Assembly: GCF_044142105.1 (NCBI RefSeq)
Contig: NZ_JBGTYM010000002.1
Span: 124,001-188,000 of the forward strand
From: Pseudogemmobacter sp044142105
GTDB lineage: Bacteria > Pseudomonadota > Alphaproteobacteria > Rhodobacterales > Rhodobacteraceae
Direction: 5' to 3'
Length of the DNA: 64,000 bases
A program made the position numbers and the translations under genes. Shown one piece after another: positions 44,477 to 58,581 of this stretch; position 1 is the stretch's first letter; each line of letters opens with the position of its first letter. The notes under the pieces were generated by a model. The model did not search any database. It was not told the DNA's origin and worked only from the letters and a program-made list of their open reading frames with translations.

Positions 44477-45459
44477 TGCGGCAGGTCGATCTTGGCATCT
44501 TTGCCCATAACGAGGCGGTGGGAATCCCGGCCATGGTCGCGGCAAGTCTGGCGCAGGCGCAGCATTGCGTGGCGGCGGGCATCGACCTGCGTGTCCTTGT
44601 ACTGGCCAATGGCTGCCGGGATGACACGGCCCTGCGCGCGGCGGCGGCGGGAGCCGAGGTGGCCGATCTGCCCGAAGGCGGCAAGAGCCGGACCTGGAAC
44701 CGCTTCGTGCATGATCTTTCGCGCCCCGATGCAGAGGCGTTGGTCTTCGCCGATGCCGATATCGAATGGACCGAACCCGACATGCTGGCCCGGCTGATCA
44801 TGGGCCTTCTGGCGCGGCCCGGGCTTTGGGTGTTGAACAGCCAGCCGGTCAAGGATCTCGCCTTGCGCGGGGCAAAGGGGCTGGTGCCGCGCCTGGCGCT
44901 CAAGGCAGCGGGTGGTCTGGACGACTGGAAGACCGCGATCTGCGGCCAGCTTTACGCCATGCCTTCCATGCGCGCCCGCGCGTTCCACCTGCCGGTCGGC
45001 TTGCCCGTCGAGGACGGGTTTCTGCGCGCCATGGTGCTGACAGATGGCCTGACCACGCCTGAGGATCTGACCCGGATCGACGGGGCAGAGGGCGTGTTCC
45101 ACGTCTATGGTTCGGAAACCACGCTGCGCGGCCTGATCCGCCATCAGGAGCGGATCGTCATCGGCAGCGCCATCAACCTATGCCTTTTCGATTATCTGCG
45201 CAGCCTGCCGCCCGAGACCCGCGCGTCCGCCCTGCGCCTTGCGGCGGCAGATGAGGCCTGGCTGCCCGGCGTGCTGCGCGCCCGCCTGCCGCGCCTGCCC
45301 TTCGGCTATGTGCCGGTGCATTTCCTGGTCAAGCGGCTGACACGGCCGGGCGCCTTGCGGCGGGCCGGAGTGACGACCTTGGGGTTCGGCTTTGATCTTA
45401 TTGTCTATCTGGGCGCGCAAATCCGCATGGCACGGGGGGCCGGCGCAGGCTTCTGGTAG
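44476..45459 (+). CDS. Family 2 glycosyltransferase
   Basis: 327 residues. DLGIFAHNEAVGIPAMVAASL, VLVLANGCRDDTAL and FADADIEW provide the GT-A nucleotide and metal sites. Its middle part holds LPVGLPVEDGFLRAMVL and a C-terminal amphipathic or membrane helix. The start overlaps the Wzy-like stop, so both are co-translated. It lies directly upstream of the PKS promoter region and may act either on the polysaccharide or on the PKS/NRPS product. Confidence 0.88.
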   Translation: MRQVDLGIFAHNEAVGIPAMVAASLAQAQHCVAAGIDLRVLVLANGCRDDTALRAAAAGAEVADLPEGGKSRTWNRFVHDLSRPDAEALVFADADIEWTEPDMLARLIMGLLARPGLWVLNSQPVKDLALRGAKGLVPRLALKAAGGLDDWKTAICGQLYAMPSMRARAFHLPVGLPVEDGFLRAMVLTDGLTTPEDLTRIDGAEGVFHVYGSETTLRGLIRHQERIVIGSAINLCLFDYLRSLPPETRASALRLAAADEAWLPGVLRARLPRLPFGYVPVHFLVKRLTRPGALRRAGVTTLGFGFDLIVYLGAQIRMARGAGAGFW

Positions 45460-45498
45460 CGGCTTTCACCGCATTTCGGCCATGTTCTGCCTGAAAAA

Positions 45499-45526
45499 GT
45501 GGCAACAATGTGGCAATTCCGTGGCA
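45499..45526 (+). promoter_or_regulatory. Three 11-bp direct repeats / sigma-54-like site upstream of the PKS
   Basis: GTGGCA recurs at 45499, 45510 and 45521, always 11 bases apart, with unlike DNA between. One-turn spacing of 7+4 bases matches direct-repeat operators of OmpR/PhoB-type regulators. The same spacing also creates GG-N10-GC (TGGCAAT-TCCG-TGGCA), close to the sigma-54 promoter TGGCACG-N4-TTGCA. The site is about 150-180 bases before the PKS start. Seen: the repeats. Inferred: transcription control of the PKS operon. Confidence 0.6.
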
Positions 45527-45678
45527 TTGTCGCCCTGCCCAGCAAGATCGGCCTGCGCCTCGGCGCGGGGTATCGCAGGTGCGGCATTTGCCGTAAATTC
45601 AACAGGTCTGGCGGTTGGCAGACGAGACTCTTCCGACCAGGTCCTGGTCTGGCGAGACGGTGTGAAAGTGGGTAGCTT

Positions 45679-48600
45679 GTGAACCAGACGGCGAAGCAGG
45701 GCATCGGTGGGGCCGATGCGAATGCAGATGTGGCCGAGACCGACATTGCGATTGTCGGCATGGCCGCGCATTTGCCCGGCGCGCCGGACATCACGACTTA
45801 TTGGCAGAACCTGCGCGACGGAATCGCGTCGATCCGCCAGCTTTCCGAGGCCGAGCTTCTGGCGAATGGCGAAAACCCCGCCCAGATGCGTCGTCCGAAC
45901 TACGTCCCGGCGGCGGCTGTTCTGGACGGGTTCAAGGGCTTTGATGCCGAGTTCTTCGGCTTTTCGCCCAAGGAAGCCGCGATCCTTGATCCGCAGCATC
46001 GCGCCTTTCTGGAAGTGGCCTGGGAGGCTCTGGAAAATGCGGGCCACCCGCCCGAGGGTTTTCCCGGCGCCATCGGCGTCTGGGCAGGCTGCGGCATGGG
46101 CAGCTATTTCTATTTTAACCTTTGCTCGAACCGCGATCTGGTGGATCAGACCGGCATGTTCCTGCTGCGCCATACCGGCAATGACAAGGATTTCCTCTCG
46201 ACCCGCGTCAGCCATATCCTCGACCTGAAGGGGCCGAGCGTGAATGTGCAGACGGCCTGTTCCACCTCGCTGGTGGCGGTGCATTACGCTGCGCAGGCGC
46301 TTTTGTCGGGCGAATGCGACATGGCGCTGGCGGGCGGCGTGACGATCGAGCTGCCGCATGGGCGGGGCTATCTGTTCACCGAGGGTGAGATCCTGTCGCC
46401 CGATGGCCAATGCCACGCCTTCGACCATCGCGCGCAGGGCACAGTCTTTGGCAGCGGCGCGGGCTGTGTGGTGCTGCGCCGGGCGAAGGATGCGATCCGC
46501 GATGGCGACCATATCTGGGCCATCCTCAAGGCCAGTGCGATCAACAATGACGGCGCTGCCAAGGCCGGCTATCTGGCACCCTCGGTCGACGGGCAGGCCG
46601 CCTGCGTGGCCGAGGCGCAGATGCTGGCCGACGTCGATGCGGGCAGCGTTTCCTATGTCGAATGTCACGGCACCGGCACCTATCTGGGCGACCCGATCGA
46701 GGTTGCAGCACTGACCCAGGCCTTCCGCGAGACGACGGATGCCGTGGGCAGCTGCCGCATCGGCAGTGTGAAGACGAATATCGGCCATCTCGATACCGCC
46801 GCCGGGGTGGCAAGCCTGATCAAGGTGGCGTTGTCGCTGCATCATCGGCAATTGCCGCCCTCGCTGGGGTACGAGGCGCCCAATCCGTCGATCGATTTCG
46901 AGACATCGCCCTTCCGGGTGAATGACCGGCTGACCGACTGGACCGCGCCGGTGCTGCGGGCCGGGGTGAATTCGCTGGGCGTGGGCGGGACGAATGCCCA
47001 TGCCGTGCTGCAGGAGGCGCCTGCGGCCCCGGCGTCCGAGGAAAGCGACTGGCCGTTCCAGCCGCTGGTCCTGTCGGCGCGCAGCAAGGCGGCACTGGAC
47101 GCGCAGGCGGTTCGGCTGGCAGCCCATCTGCGTGCGCATCCCGATCTGCCGCTGGCCGATGTGGCCTACACTTTGAAAGAGGGCCGCCGCGCCTTTGACA
47201 AGCGCCGGGTGCTCGTCGCCCGCGATGCGGCGCAGGCGGCGGCGCTTCTGGAAGGGGCCGATCCGCGCCGGGTTTTCAACCATGACCATTTGGGCGCGGC
47301 CCCCGAGGTCGTCTTCATGTTCCCCGGCGGCGGCGCGCAATATGCCGGCATGGCGCGCGACCTGTATGAGACCGAGCCCGTCTTCGCCGACTGGATGGAT
47401 CGAGGACTGGCGGTGCTGGAACCGCAGATCGACCATGACATCCGCGCGCTGTGGCTGCCCGCCAAGGGGAAGGAGGCGGCGGCGGATCAGGCGTTGAAAC
47501 GCCCCTCGGTGCAATTGCCGCTGATCATGATCACCGAATATGCGCTGGCGAAGCTGTATCAAAGCTGGGGTGTTTCGCCCTCCGCGCTGGTCGGCCATTC
47601 CATGGGCGAGAATACGGCGGTCTGTCTGGCGGGCGTGATGGGTTTCGAGGATTGCATCGGACTTGTCCTCTTGCGCGGGCGGCTGTTCGACACGATCGCG
47701 CCGGGCGGGATGCTGTCGGTCCCGATGGACGAGGCCGAGCTGCGCCCTCTTCTGACCGGCGATCTGGACATGGCCTCGGTCAATGCGCCGGGGCTGTGCG
47801 TCGTCTCGGGGCCGGATGCGGCACTTTTGGCGCTGGCCGATGATCTGACGGCGCGCGGGGTTGAAACCCAGCGCATCGCCATCGACATCGCGGCGCATAG
47901 CCGGATGCTGGAACCGATCCTGACGAAGTTCGATTCCTATCTTCGCAGCATCCCTCTGTCTGCGCCGCGCCTGCCAGTGATCTCGAACCGCAGCGGCGCG
48001 CCCCTGACGGCGGTCGAGGCGACCGATCCCGCCTATTGGGTCGCGCATCTGCGCAATACGGTGAATTTCCGCGCCTGCATGGCGGCGCTGACCGACGTGC
48101 CGGGGCGGGTCTTTCTGGAAATGGGTCCGGGCCGGGCGCTGTCATCGCTGGCGCAGGCCAATGGCGTGGCCTCGAGGCAGGTGGTCCCGGCGCTGCGCCA
48201 CCCTGATCAGGCGATGGCCGATGACGAATGGCACATGGCCAGCATCGCGCGGCTCTGGGCCTGCGGCGTCAATGTCGACTGGGCGCCGATCTGGGGCGGG
48301 GCGCGGCGGCGCCGGGTGCCGTTGCCGAGCTATGCCTTCCAACGCAAGGATTACTTCATCGAAGCCGCCGCTGCCGCCGCGCCGCAAGAGGCCCCCGCGC
48401 CCGAGCGTCTGGCCGAGATCACCGATTGGGGCTGGGCGCCGCATTGGAAGCCCGCGGCGGCGGGGTTCGATCTGGCCGATCTGACCGAGGCCGCGCCCGA
48501 AACTTGGCTGGTCTTTGCCGATTCGACGGGCCTAGTTGCCGAGGCCACCCGGCTTTTGCGCGCTTCGGGACATCGGGTGGTGACCGTTCGGGCGGGGGAC

Positions 48601-51600
48601 AGATTCGCCCGTGACGGCGAGGGTGGATATGTGCTGGCGCCCGAGCGGGGGCGCGAGGGGTATGATCTTCTGGTCGCCGATTTGATCGCGCGCGGGCTGG
48701 CGCCGCAGCGCATTCTCCATGGCTGGCTGGTGACGAAGGGCGAAAACTACCGCCCGGGATCAAGCTTCCTGCATCGCAATCTGGAACAGGGATTCTGGTC
48801 GCTGCTGTTCCTGATCCAGGCCATGGCGGATGAAGGGTTGCCGCTGCCGGTCAAGCTGGTGGCGCTGACCAATGGCGCGGCGCGGCTGCGCGAGGAAAAC
48901 CTGTTCTGGCCGGAAAAGGCGATGGTGCAGGGGCCGGTTCTGGTGGCGGGCAAGGAATTGCCCGGGCTGGTCCTGTCGTCCTTGGACCTTGAGCCTGACC
49001 TTTCCGCGAGTGAAGGCGCCGCGGCGGCTCTGGAAGAGGCGCTTGCCGAAGGCGCGGCCCGCGCGGCCCTGCGCAAGGGCCGCCGCTATGAGGCCGGGTT
49101 GCGTCAGGTGGCCTTGCCCGAGGCGCGGGCCGATTTGCCGCAAGGCGCGCATGTGCTGATCACTGGCGGGTTCGGCGGCATCGGCCTGACCGTGGCCGAA
49201 GACCTGATCCGCCGCCATGGCGTGAAGATCACCCTGATCGCCCGCAGTGCCCTGCCGGACCGCACGCTGTGGCCGCGCCATCTGGCCGCCCATGCGCCGG
49301 GTGATCCGGTCTCGCGCCGCATCCTGGCGCTGCAACGGCTTGAGGCGCTGGGGGGCGAGGTGTTGGTGACCCGCGCCGATGTTGCCAATCCCGATGAAAT
49401 GACCGCCGCGCGCGATGCGGGCGTGGCGCGTTTTGGCCCGGTCGCGGCGGTGATCCATGCGGCGGGTGTGGTCGATGACGGGCCGCTGGTGACCAAGACC
49501 CCGGCTTCTGCGGAAGAGGTCTTTGCTCCCAAGCTGCATGGCACGCAGGTGCTGGACCGGCTGTTCCCGGATGGCTCGGTCGGGCTGATTCTGGCCTTCG
49601 CCTCGACCTCGACCGTCACCGGACCTGCGGGGCAGGTCGATTACGTTGCCGCGAACGAATATCTGAACGCTTGGGCGCAGTCGCGGGCGGGCGGGCGGAC
49701 GCGGGTCGTGGCGTTGAACTGGGGCATCTGGCAGGGAGTCGGCATGGCGGCGGAAAGCCTGGCCGACCGCGCCGGGCGGCCAGAGACGCCGCGGCTGCCG
49801 ATTGACAGGCCGATGCTGGACGAGGCCGGGTTCGATGCGCAGGGCGACCGGGTGTTCCTGGCGCGCTATGACACCGGGCGCTGGGTGCTGGACGGGCACC
49901 GCACGGCCGAGGGCACGGCGCTGATCCCCGGCACTGGCTATCTGGAACTGGCCGCCGAGGCCTGGGCCGCGCAGGGTGAGACCGGCGCGGTCGAGATTGC
50001 CGATCTGACTTTCTTCCGGGCTTTGGACGTGGACGAGGGCGAAAGCCGCCCGATCCGCGTGCGCCTTGTGCGCAGCGATGAGGGCTATGGGTTCGAGGTG
50101 GAATCGCAGGTCACGCTGCGGGGGCGCAAGGGCTGGCTTCCCCATGCCACCGCGCGTCTCCTGCCATTGACCGGGTCACCGCCGCGGCTTGACCTGCCCG
50201 CGATCGCTGCCCGCTTGCGCGCGCCGCGCCGCGAAGCGGGCATGGTCACCGCCCAGGAACGGCACCTGCGTTTCGGCCCGCGCTGGCGTGTGTTGAACGA
50301 AATCGCGCTTTCTGAAGATGAAGGGCTGGCCCGGCTCGCGCTTCCCGCGGCCTTCACGTCCGAGGCGGCAGAATGGCTGGTTCACCCGGCGCTGGCAGAC
50401 ATTGCCACGGGTTGGGCGATGGGCTTGATCCGGGGCTATCGCGACGATCATCTCTGGGTACCCCTGCGCTATGGCAGCCTGCGGCTTTATCGCCCGTTGC
50501 CAGCCGAGTTGGTCAGCCATGTCCGCAATGCCGCGCCCAATGCGGCAGACCGACAGACGGCGATGTTCGACATCACCCTGGCCACGCCCGAGGGCGAGGT
50601 CTGTGCCGAAATTGCGGGCTTCACGCTTTTGCGGCTGGACGGCGCGCTTGCCCTGCCGCTGCCGGATCCGCGCAGCATCCGCTTCGAGGACGATGTGGCA
50701 CGCGCGCCTTCGCCCGCCGAGGAACGCCTGCTTGCGGCCTTCCGTCAGGGCATCCGCCCCGAGGAAGGTGCCGAGGCGCTGGGCCGGGCGCTGGCCCTGG
50801 GTCGGCCGCAGGTCTGTGTCTCCTCGCTCGACCTGCCGGCGCTGGTGCGCCAGGCCGCCGCGCAAGAGGTTCAGCGCGACAAGGGGCAAAGTTTCGAACG
50901 CCCCGATCTGGACAGCGATTACCTGGCGCCGCGCAACGATATCGAGAAGGCGCTGGTCGGCTTCTGGCAGGATCTTCTGGGCGTGGGACAGGTGGGGGTA
51001 GAGGATTCCTTCTTTGACCTTGGCGGCCACAGCCTGATCGCCGTGCGGCTTTTCGCCATGGTGAAAAAGGCCTTCAAGGTCGATTTCCCGATCTCGGTCC
51101 TGTTCGAAGCCCCGACCGTCGCCGCCTGTGCGGCGCTGATCGCCGAGGCGACCGGACAGCGCCTGACAGATGCCCCCGGCGAGACGGCAGGCCCGCAGAC
51201 AGTTGCAACCAGCCCGGCGCCGCAGCGGCGGTTCACCCATCTGGTGCCGATGCATCGCGGCGAGGGCGGGCCGAAGCAGCCCTTCTTCCTGGTCGCCGGC
51301 ATGTTCGGCAATGTGCTGAACCTGCGTCATCTTGCACAGCTTCTGGGCGGCGACCGGCCCTTCTACGGCCTGCAGGCGCGCGGGCTATACGGCGAGGACA
51401 GGCCGCATGACAATTTCCCCGACGCCGCGCGCGACTATCTGACAGAGGTGCGGCAGGTGCAGCCGCAGGGCCCCTACCTTCTGGGCGGTTTCTCGGGCGG
51501 CGGGCTGATCGCCTGGGAAATGGCGCGGCAGCTTGAGGCGGCGGGGGAAACCGTCTCGCTTCTGGTGCTGCTCGACACACCCTTGCCGATGCGGCCTGTG

Positions 51601-52083
51601 CTCAATCGCCGCGACAAGGCATTGATCAAGTTGGCCGAGCTGCGCGAGAAGGGGCCGGGCTATCTGGCCGAATGGGCGCGGAACCGCTGGGCCTGGGAAA
51701 AGGCCAAGCGGGCAGGCGGGGCGGCCGAGGAGGATGCGACCAGCTTCCACAATTCCGCGATCGAGGCCGCCTTCCGCGCGGCCTTGCCGGCCTATCAGAT
51801 GGAACCGCGACAGGGAGCGACGCTGCTGATGCGCCCGCCGCTGGACCGGCGCTGGAAGGTTACGGCGGGGAACTTCGTCTCTGCCGCCAAGGAATATGTC
51901 TTTGGCGACAATGATCTGACGCGGTTTGCGCGGCAGCTTCAGGTGGTGGAGGTGCCGGGCGATCATGACAGCATGGTGCTTGAACCGAATGTGCGCGTCA
52001 TGGCTGCACGGCTGAAGGCGGCGATGGCCGAGATCGAGGTGCAACCCTGTCCTGCGCCCCCAATGGCCACGGCGGCGGAGTAA
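45679..52083 (+). CDS. Single-module type I polyketide synthase, KS-AT-KR-DH-ACP-TE
   Basis: 2134 residues. KS at about 20-445 with Cys194 (TACSTS), His330 (ECHGTGT) and His370 (KTNIGHLD). AT at 545-840 with Ser641 in GHSMGEN and His740. A pseudo-reductase spacer at 915-1150. KR at 1157-1360 with ITGGFGGIG, Ser near 1309 and Tyr1322/Asn1326. DH-like at 1400-1660 with His1407 and Asp1574 (HPALADIAT); the HxxxGxxxxP motif carries one extra residue. ACP at 1750-1825, Ser1785 (GGHSLIA). TE at 1860-2115 with Ser1939 (GFSGGG), Asp1966 and His2096. It builds and releases one reduced two-carbon extension. The starter may be carried by the NRPS or be an acyl-CoA. Starts with GTG. DH after KR is not the usual order. 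Confidence 0.92.
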   Translation: MNQTAKQGIGGADANADVAETDIAIVGMAAHLPGAPDITTYWQNLRDGIASIRQLSEAELLANGENPAQMRRPNYVPAAAVLDGFKGFDAEFFGFSPKEAAILDPQHRAFLEVAWEALENAGHPPEGFPGAIGVWAGCGMGSYFYFNLCSNRDLVDQTGMFLLRHTGNDKDFLSTRVSHILDLKGPSVNVQTACSTSLVAVHYAAQALLSGECDMALAGGVTIELPHGRGYLFTEGEILSPDGQCHAFDHRAQGTVFGSGAGCVVLRRAKDAIRDGDHIWAILKASAINNDGAAKAGYLAPSVDGQAACVAEAQMLADVDAGSVSYVECHGTGTYLGDPIEVAALTQAFRETTDAVGSCRIGSVKTNIGHLDTAAGVASLIKVALSLHHRQLPPSLGYEAPNPSIDFETSPFRVNDRLTDWTAPVLRAGVNSLGVGGTNAHAVLQEAPAAPASEESDWPFQPLVLSARSKAALDAQAVRLAAHLRAHPDLPLADVAYTLKEGRRAFDKRRVLVARDAAQAAALLEGADPRRVFNHDHLGAAPEVVFMFPGGGAQYAGMARDLYETEPVFADWMDRGLAVLEPQIDHDIRALWLPAKGKEAAADQALKRPSVQLPLIMITEYALAKLYQSWGVSPSALVGHSMGENTAVCLAGVMGFEDCIGLVLLRGRLFDTIAPGGMLSVPMDEAELRPLLTGDLDMASVNAPGLCVVSGPDAALLALADDLTARGVETQRIAIDIAAHSRMLEPILTKFDSYLRSIPLSAPRLPVISNRSGAPLTAVEATDPAYWVAHLRNTVNFRACMAALTDVPGRVFLEMGPGRALSSLAQANGVASRQVVPALRHPDQAMADDEWHMASIARLWACGVNVDWAPIWGGARRRRVPLPSYAFQRKDYFIEAAAAAAPQEAPAPERLAEITDWGWAPHWKPAAAGFDLADLTEAAPETWLVFADSTGLVAEATRLLRASGHRVVTVRAGDRFARDGEGGYVLAPERGREGYDLLVADLIARGLAPQRILHGWLVTKGENYRPGSSFLHRNLEQGFWSLLFLIQAMADEGLPLPVKLVALTNGAARLREENLFWPEKAMVQGPVLVAGKELPGLVLSSLDLEPDLSASEGAAAALEEALAEGAARAALRKGRRYEAGLRQVALPEARADLPQGAHVLITGGFGGIGLTVAEDLIRRHGVKITLIARSALPDRTLWPRHLAAHAPGDPVSRRILALQRLEALGGEVLVTRADVANPDEMTAARDAGVARFGPVAAVIHAAGVVDDGPLVTKTPASAEEVFAPKLHGTQVLDRLFPDGSVGLILAFASTSTVTGPAGQVDYVAANEYLNAWAQSRAGGRTRVVALNWGIWQGVGMAAESLADRAGRPETPRLPIDRPMLDEAGFDAQGDRVFLARYDTGRWVLDGHRTAEGTALIPGTGYLELAAEAWAAQGETGAVEIADLTFFRALDVDEGESRPIRVRLVRSDEGYGFEVESQVTLRGRKGWLPHATARLLPLTGSPPRLDLPAIAARLRAPRREAGMVTAQERHLRFGPRWRVLNEIALSEDEGLARLALPAAFTSEAAEWLVHPALADIATGWAMGLIRGYRDDHLWVPLRYGSLRLYRPLPAELVSHVRNAAPNAADRQTAMFDITLATPEGEVCAEIAGFTLLRLDGALALPLPDPRSIRFEDDVARAPSPAEERLLAAFRQGIRPEEGAEALGRALALGRPQVCVSSLDLPALVRQAAAQEVQRDKGQSFERPDLDSDYLAPRNDIEKALVGFWQDLLGVGQVGVEDSFFDLGGHSLIAVRLFAMVKKAFKVDFPISVLFEAPTVAACAALIAEATGQRLTDAPGETAGPQTVATSPAPQRRFTHLVPMHRGEGGPKQPFFLVAGMFGNVLNLRHLAQLLGGDRPFYGLQARGLYGEDRPHDNFPDAARDYLTEVRQVQPQGPYLLGGFSGGGLIAWEMARQLEAAGETVSLLVLLDTPLPMRPVLNRRDKALIKLAELREKGPGYLAEWARNRWAWEKAKRAGGAAEEDATSFHNSAIEAAFRAALPAYQMEPRQGATLLMRPPLDRRWKVTAGNFVSAAKEYVFGDNDLTRFARQLQVVEVPGDHDSMVLEPNVRVMAARLKAAMAEIEVQPCPAPPMATAAE

Positions 52084-52086
52084 GGG

Positions 52087-53058
52087 ATGGCACGCCTTCT
52101 GACGGTGATCCTGAACTGGCGTTCGGCCGAGATGACACTGCAATCAGCCGAAGCTGCGCTGGTGGCGCTGACGGGGATCGAGGGCGGATTGGTCATCGTC
52201 GACAATGATTCCGGCGACGGGTCGTTCGAGACAATGTCGCGGGTCGTGGCCGAGCGCGGCTGGGATCGTGGGCCGCAGCAGGTGCGGGTGGTGCAATCGG
52301 GCCGCAATGGCGGTTTTGGCGCGGGCAACAATTTCGGTATCCGCGCCGGCCTGCCGGGTGGCGAACGACCTGATTATGTCTATCTGTTGAACTCCGACGC
52401 GTTTCCCGAACCCGCCGCGATCCGCGCGCTGCTGGCCCATCTCGAGGCAAATCCGCGCACGGGCTTTGCCGGCAGTTTTCTGCACGGCACGGATGGAGAG
52501 CCGCATCGCACGGCTTTCCGCTTTCCCTCGATTCCCGGCGAGTTCGAGGCGCATCTGCGTTTCGGCCCTGTCTCGCGCCTGTTGCGGCGCTGGATCGTGG
52601 CCCAGCCGATCCCCGACCGCAGCGGGCCGGTTGACTGGCTGGCTGGCGCGAGCCTGATGATGCGGCAGGATGCGCTGGACGCGATTGGCCTCTTTGACGA
52701 GACCTTCTTCCTGTATTTCGAGGAAACCGATCTGTGTCGCCGCGCCAAGCTGGCGGGCTGGCCGATGGATTTCGTGCGGGAAAGCCGGGTCACGCATATT
52801 GGCGGCGGCTCGACCGGGATGAAGACCTGGCAACGGATTCCCGAATTCTGGCTGGACAGCCGCTGGCATTATTTTCGCAAGCAACATGGCGCGGGCTATG
52901 CCGCCATGGCGACCGTGGCTGCGCTGGCGGGTGGGGCCCTGTGGCGGTTCAGGCTTGTGTTCCAGCGCAAGGACCTTGGCGATCCGCCGGGCTTTCTGCG
53001 TGATATGGCGCGGCATCATGGCCGCAAGTTTGTGGGGCGCGGGCGACCGGCCGAGTGA
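52087..53058 (+). CDS. Family 2 glycosyltransferase (rhamnosyltransferase-like)
   Basis: 323 residues. VILNWRSAEMTLQSAEAAL, VIVDNDSGDGSFETM, NGGFGAGNNFGIRAGLP and YVYLLNSDAFPEPAAI are the GT2 motifs of WbbL-type rhamnosyltransferases. DWLAGASLMMRQDALDAIGLFDETFFLYFEETDLCRRAKLAGW is the acceptor region. It sits between the PKS and the NRPS, 3 and 15 bases from their coding ends, which implies that a sugar, perhaps rhamnose given the rfb genes, is put on the PKS/NRPS product. Confidence 0.88.
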   Translation: MARLLTVILNWRSAEMTLQSAEAALVALTGIEGGLVIVDNDSGDGSFETMSRVVAERGWDRGPQQVRVVQSGRNGGFGAGNNFGIRAGLPGGERPDYVYLLNSDAFPEPAAIRALLAHLEANPRTGFAGSFLHGTDGEPHRTAFRFPSIPGEFEAHLRFGPVSRLLRRWIVAQPIPDRSGPVDWLAGASLMMRQDALDAIGLFDETFFLYFEETDLCRRAKLAGWPMDFVRESRVTHIGGGSTGMKTWQRIPEFWLDSRWHYFRKQHGAGYAAMATVAALAGGALWRFRLVFQRKDLGDPPGFLRDMARHHGRKFVGRGRPAE

Positions 53059-53073
53059 GTGAAAGAGGGTGAC

Positions 53074-57595
<4,522 letters not shown>

Positions 57596-57603
<8 letters not shown>

Positions 57604-58237
57604 TCTTGCGGCCCTGGCGGCGGTGGCTCGTGGGCTGTTGCCCGCGGGCACGGCTGTTGCGGCCAGCAATCCGGCTCTTATGTATCCGCTGATGCAAGGC
57701 GAGACCCTTCCCGGTGCGGTACCGCGCCGTCTGGCCGAATTCTCCGCAGGCCGTGCCGCAGCACGGGCGGCATTGGTTGAGCTTGGCCTGGCGCACGAAG
57801 CACTTCCTCAAGGCACGGATCGGGCGCCTGTCTGGCCAGACGGCGTTATGGGCACGATCACCCATAGCACCACTGCCTGTCTTGCGGCGCTGCGGCTGGG
57901 CAGCATCGGGATCGGGCTTGATCTAGAGCCGGACGAGGCGCTTGAGCCGCGCATCTGGGCGATGATCCTGCTGCCGGCAGAACTGGATTGGGTGCAAGCA
58001 CAGGCCTTGCCCGGGCGCGCCGCGCGGCAAATCTTTTGTGCCAAGGAAGCGGCCTACAAGGCGCAATATCCCCGATCACGCCAGCTTTTTGGCTTTGAGG
58101 CCCTGCATATCTCGGTCCAAGGCGCTGGTTTTGTCGCAGCCTTCCAGACAGATGTCGGAGGCTTCCGCGCTGGTCATGGGATCAATGGCGGGCTGGCTCT
58201 CTCGGAAGGGCATATCCTCGCCGCGGCCTGGCTCTGA
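57596..58237 (+). CDS. 4'-phosphopantetheinyl transferase
   Basis: 213 residues, EntD/Sfp-like length. GVMGTITHSTTACLAAL, GIGLDLEP (magnesium-binding Asp/Glu) and IFCAKEAAYKAQYP are the three family motifs. It attaches phosphopantetheine to the Ser of the PKS and NRPS carriers. The ATG at 57596 overlaps the NRPS stop by eight bases. A longer frame reaching back into the NRPS is out of its reading frame. A Cys replaces the usual Ser in FSAKE. Confidence 0.93.
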
Positions 58238-58266
58238 CGCTGCGACGCGGCGTTGCCGTCGCAGCG
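58238..58266 (+). terminator. Probable terminator after the PKS/NRPS operon
   Basis: CGCTGCGACG and its complement form a 10-bp stem with a 9-base loop right after the PPTase stop. It is followed by ACGATTTGCC, which has only a short T-run, so the terminator call is moderate. Confidence 0.5.
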
Positions 58267-58321
58267 ACGATTTGCCGCGACAGGGGCGGATTTTTCGGTA
58301 GTCTGCGGCCCGAGGGAGTTT

Positions 58322-58351
58322 GCGGCGCGGGGAAGAGGAGCCCCGCGCCGC
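58322..58351 (+). promoter_or_regulatory. Strong hairpin in the leader of the small membrane protein gene
   Basis: Perfect 11-bp GC stem (GCGGCGCGGGG / CCCCGCGCCGC) with an 8-base purine loop AAGAGGAG. It ends about six bases before the AAGGAG ribosome site of the gene at 58367. The loop itself looks like a ribosome-binding sequence. It may stabilise or control translation of the small gene, or stop transcription coming from the operon upstream. Confidence 0.5.
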
Positions 58352-58366
58352 AATCAAGGAGACGAT

Positions 58367-58579
58367 ATGAACAAGTTCATCGCAACGCTGTGCGTCATAA
58401 GCTGGTCGGGCTTCTGGGCCTTTGGCTATATCGCGCTAACGGCAGGTGTTGAAAACACGACACAACTGGCCGTGGCCATCCTGCTTGCCGCGGCGGGGCT
58501 GTTCACCGGCCTCTTCACCTATCTGCGTATCGCCCGCGCGACCGATCCGGCGCGCTGGAACCACGTCCCGCAGGGCTGA
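58367..58579 (+). CDS. Small two-helix membrane protein
   Basis: 70 residues. Two membrane segments are evident: about 5-26 (IATLCVISWSGFWAFGYIAL) and 33-54 (LAVAILLAAAGLFTGLFTYL). The tail RIARATDPARWNHVPQG is polar. Good AAGGAG ribosome site. It ends 2 bases before the convergent fdsD stop. I do not recognise a named family, and its role is unknown. Confidence 0.75.
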   Translation: MNKFIATLCVISWSGFWAFGYIALTAGVENTTQLAVAILLAAAGLFTGLFTYLRIARATDPARWNHVPQG

Positions 58580-58581
58580 GA

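Noticed and set aside
45466..48048. An 860-codon minus-strand open frame opposite the PKS start
   Set aside because: KS and AT domains with all active-site residues lie on the other strand; this is a composition artefact.
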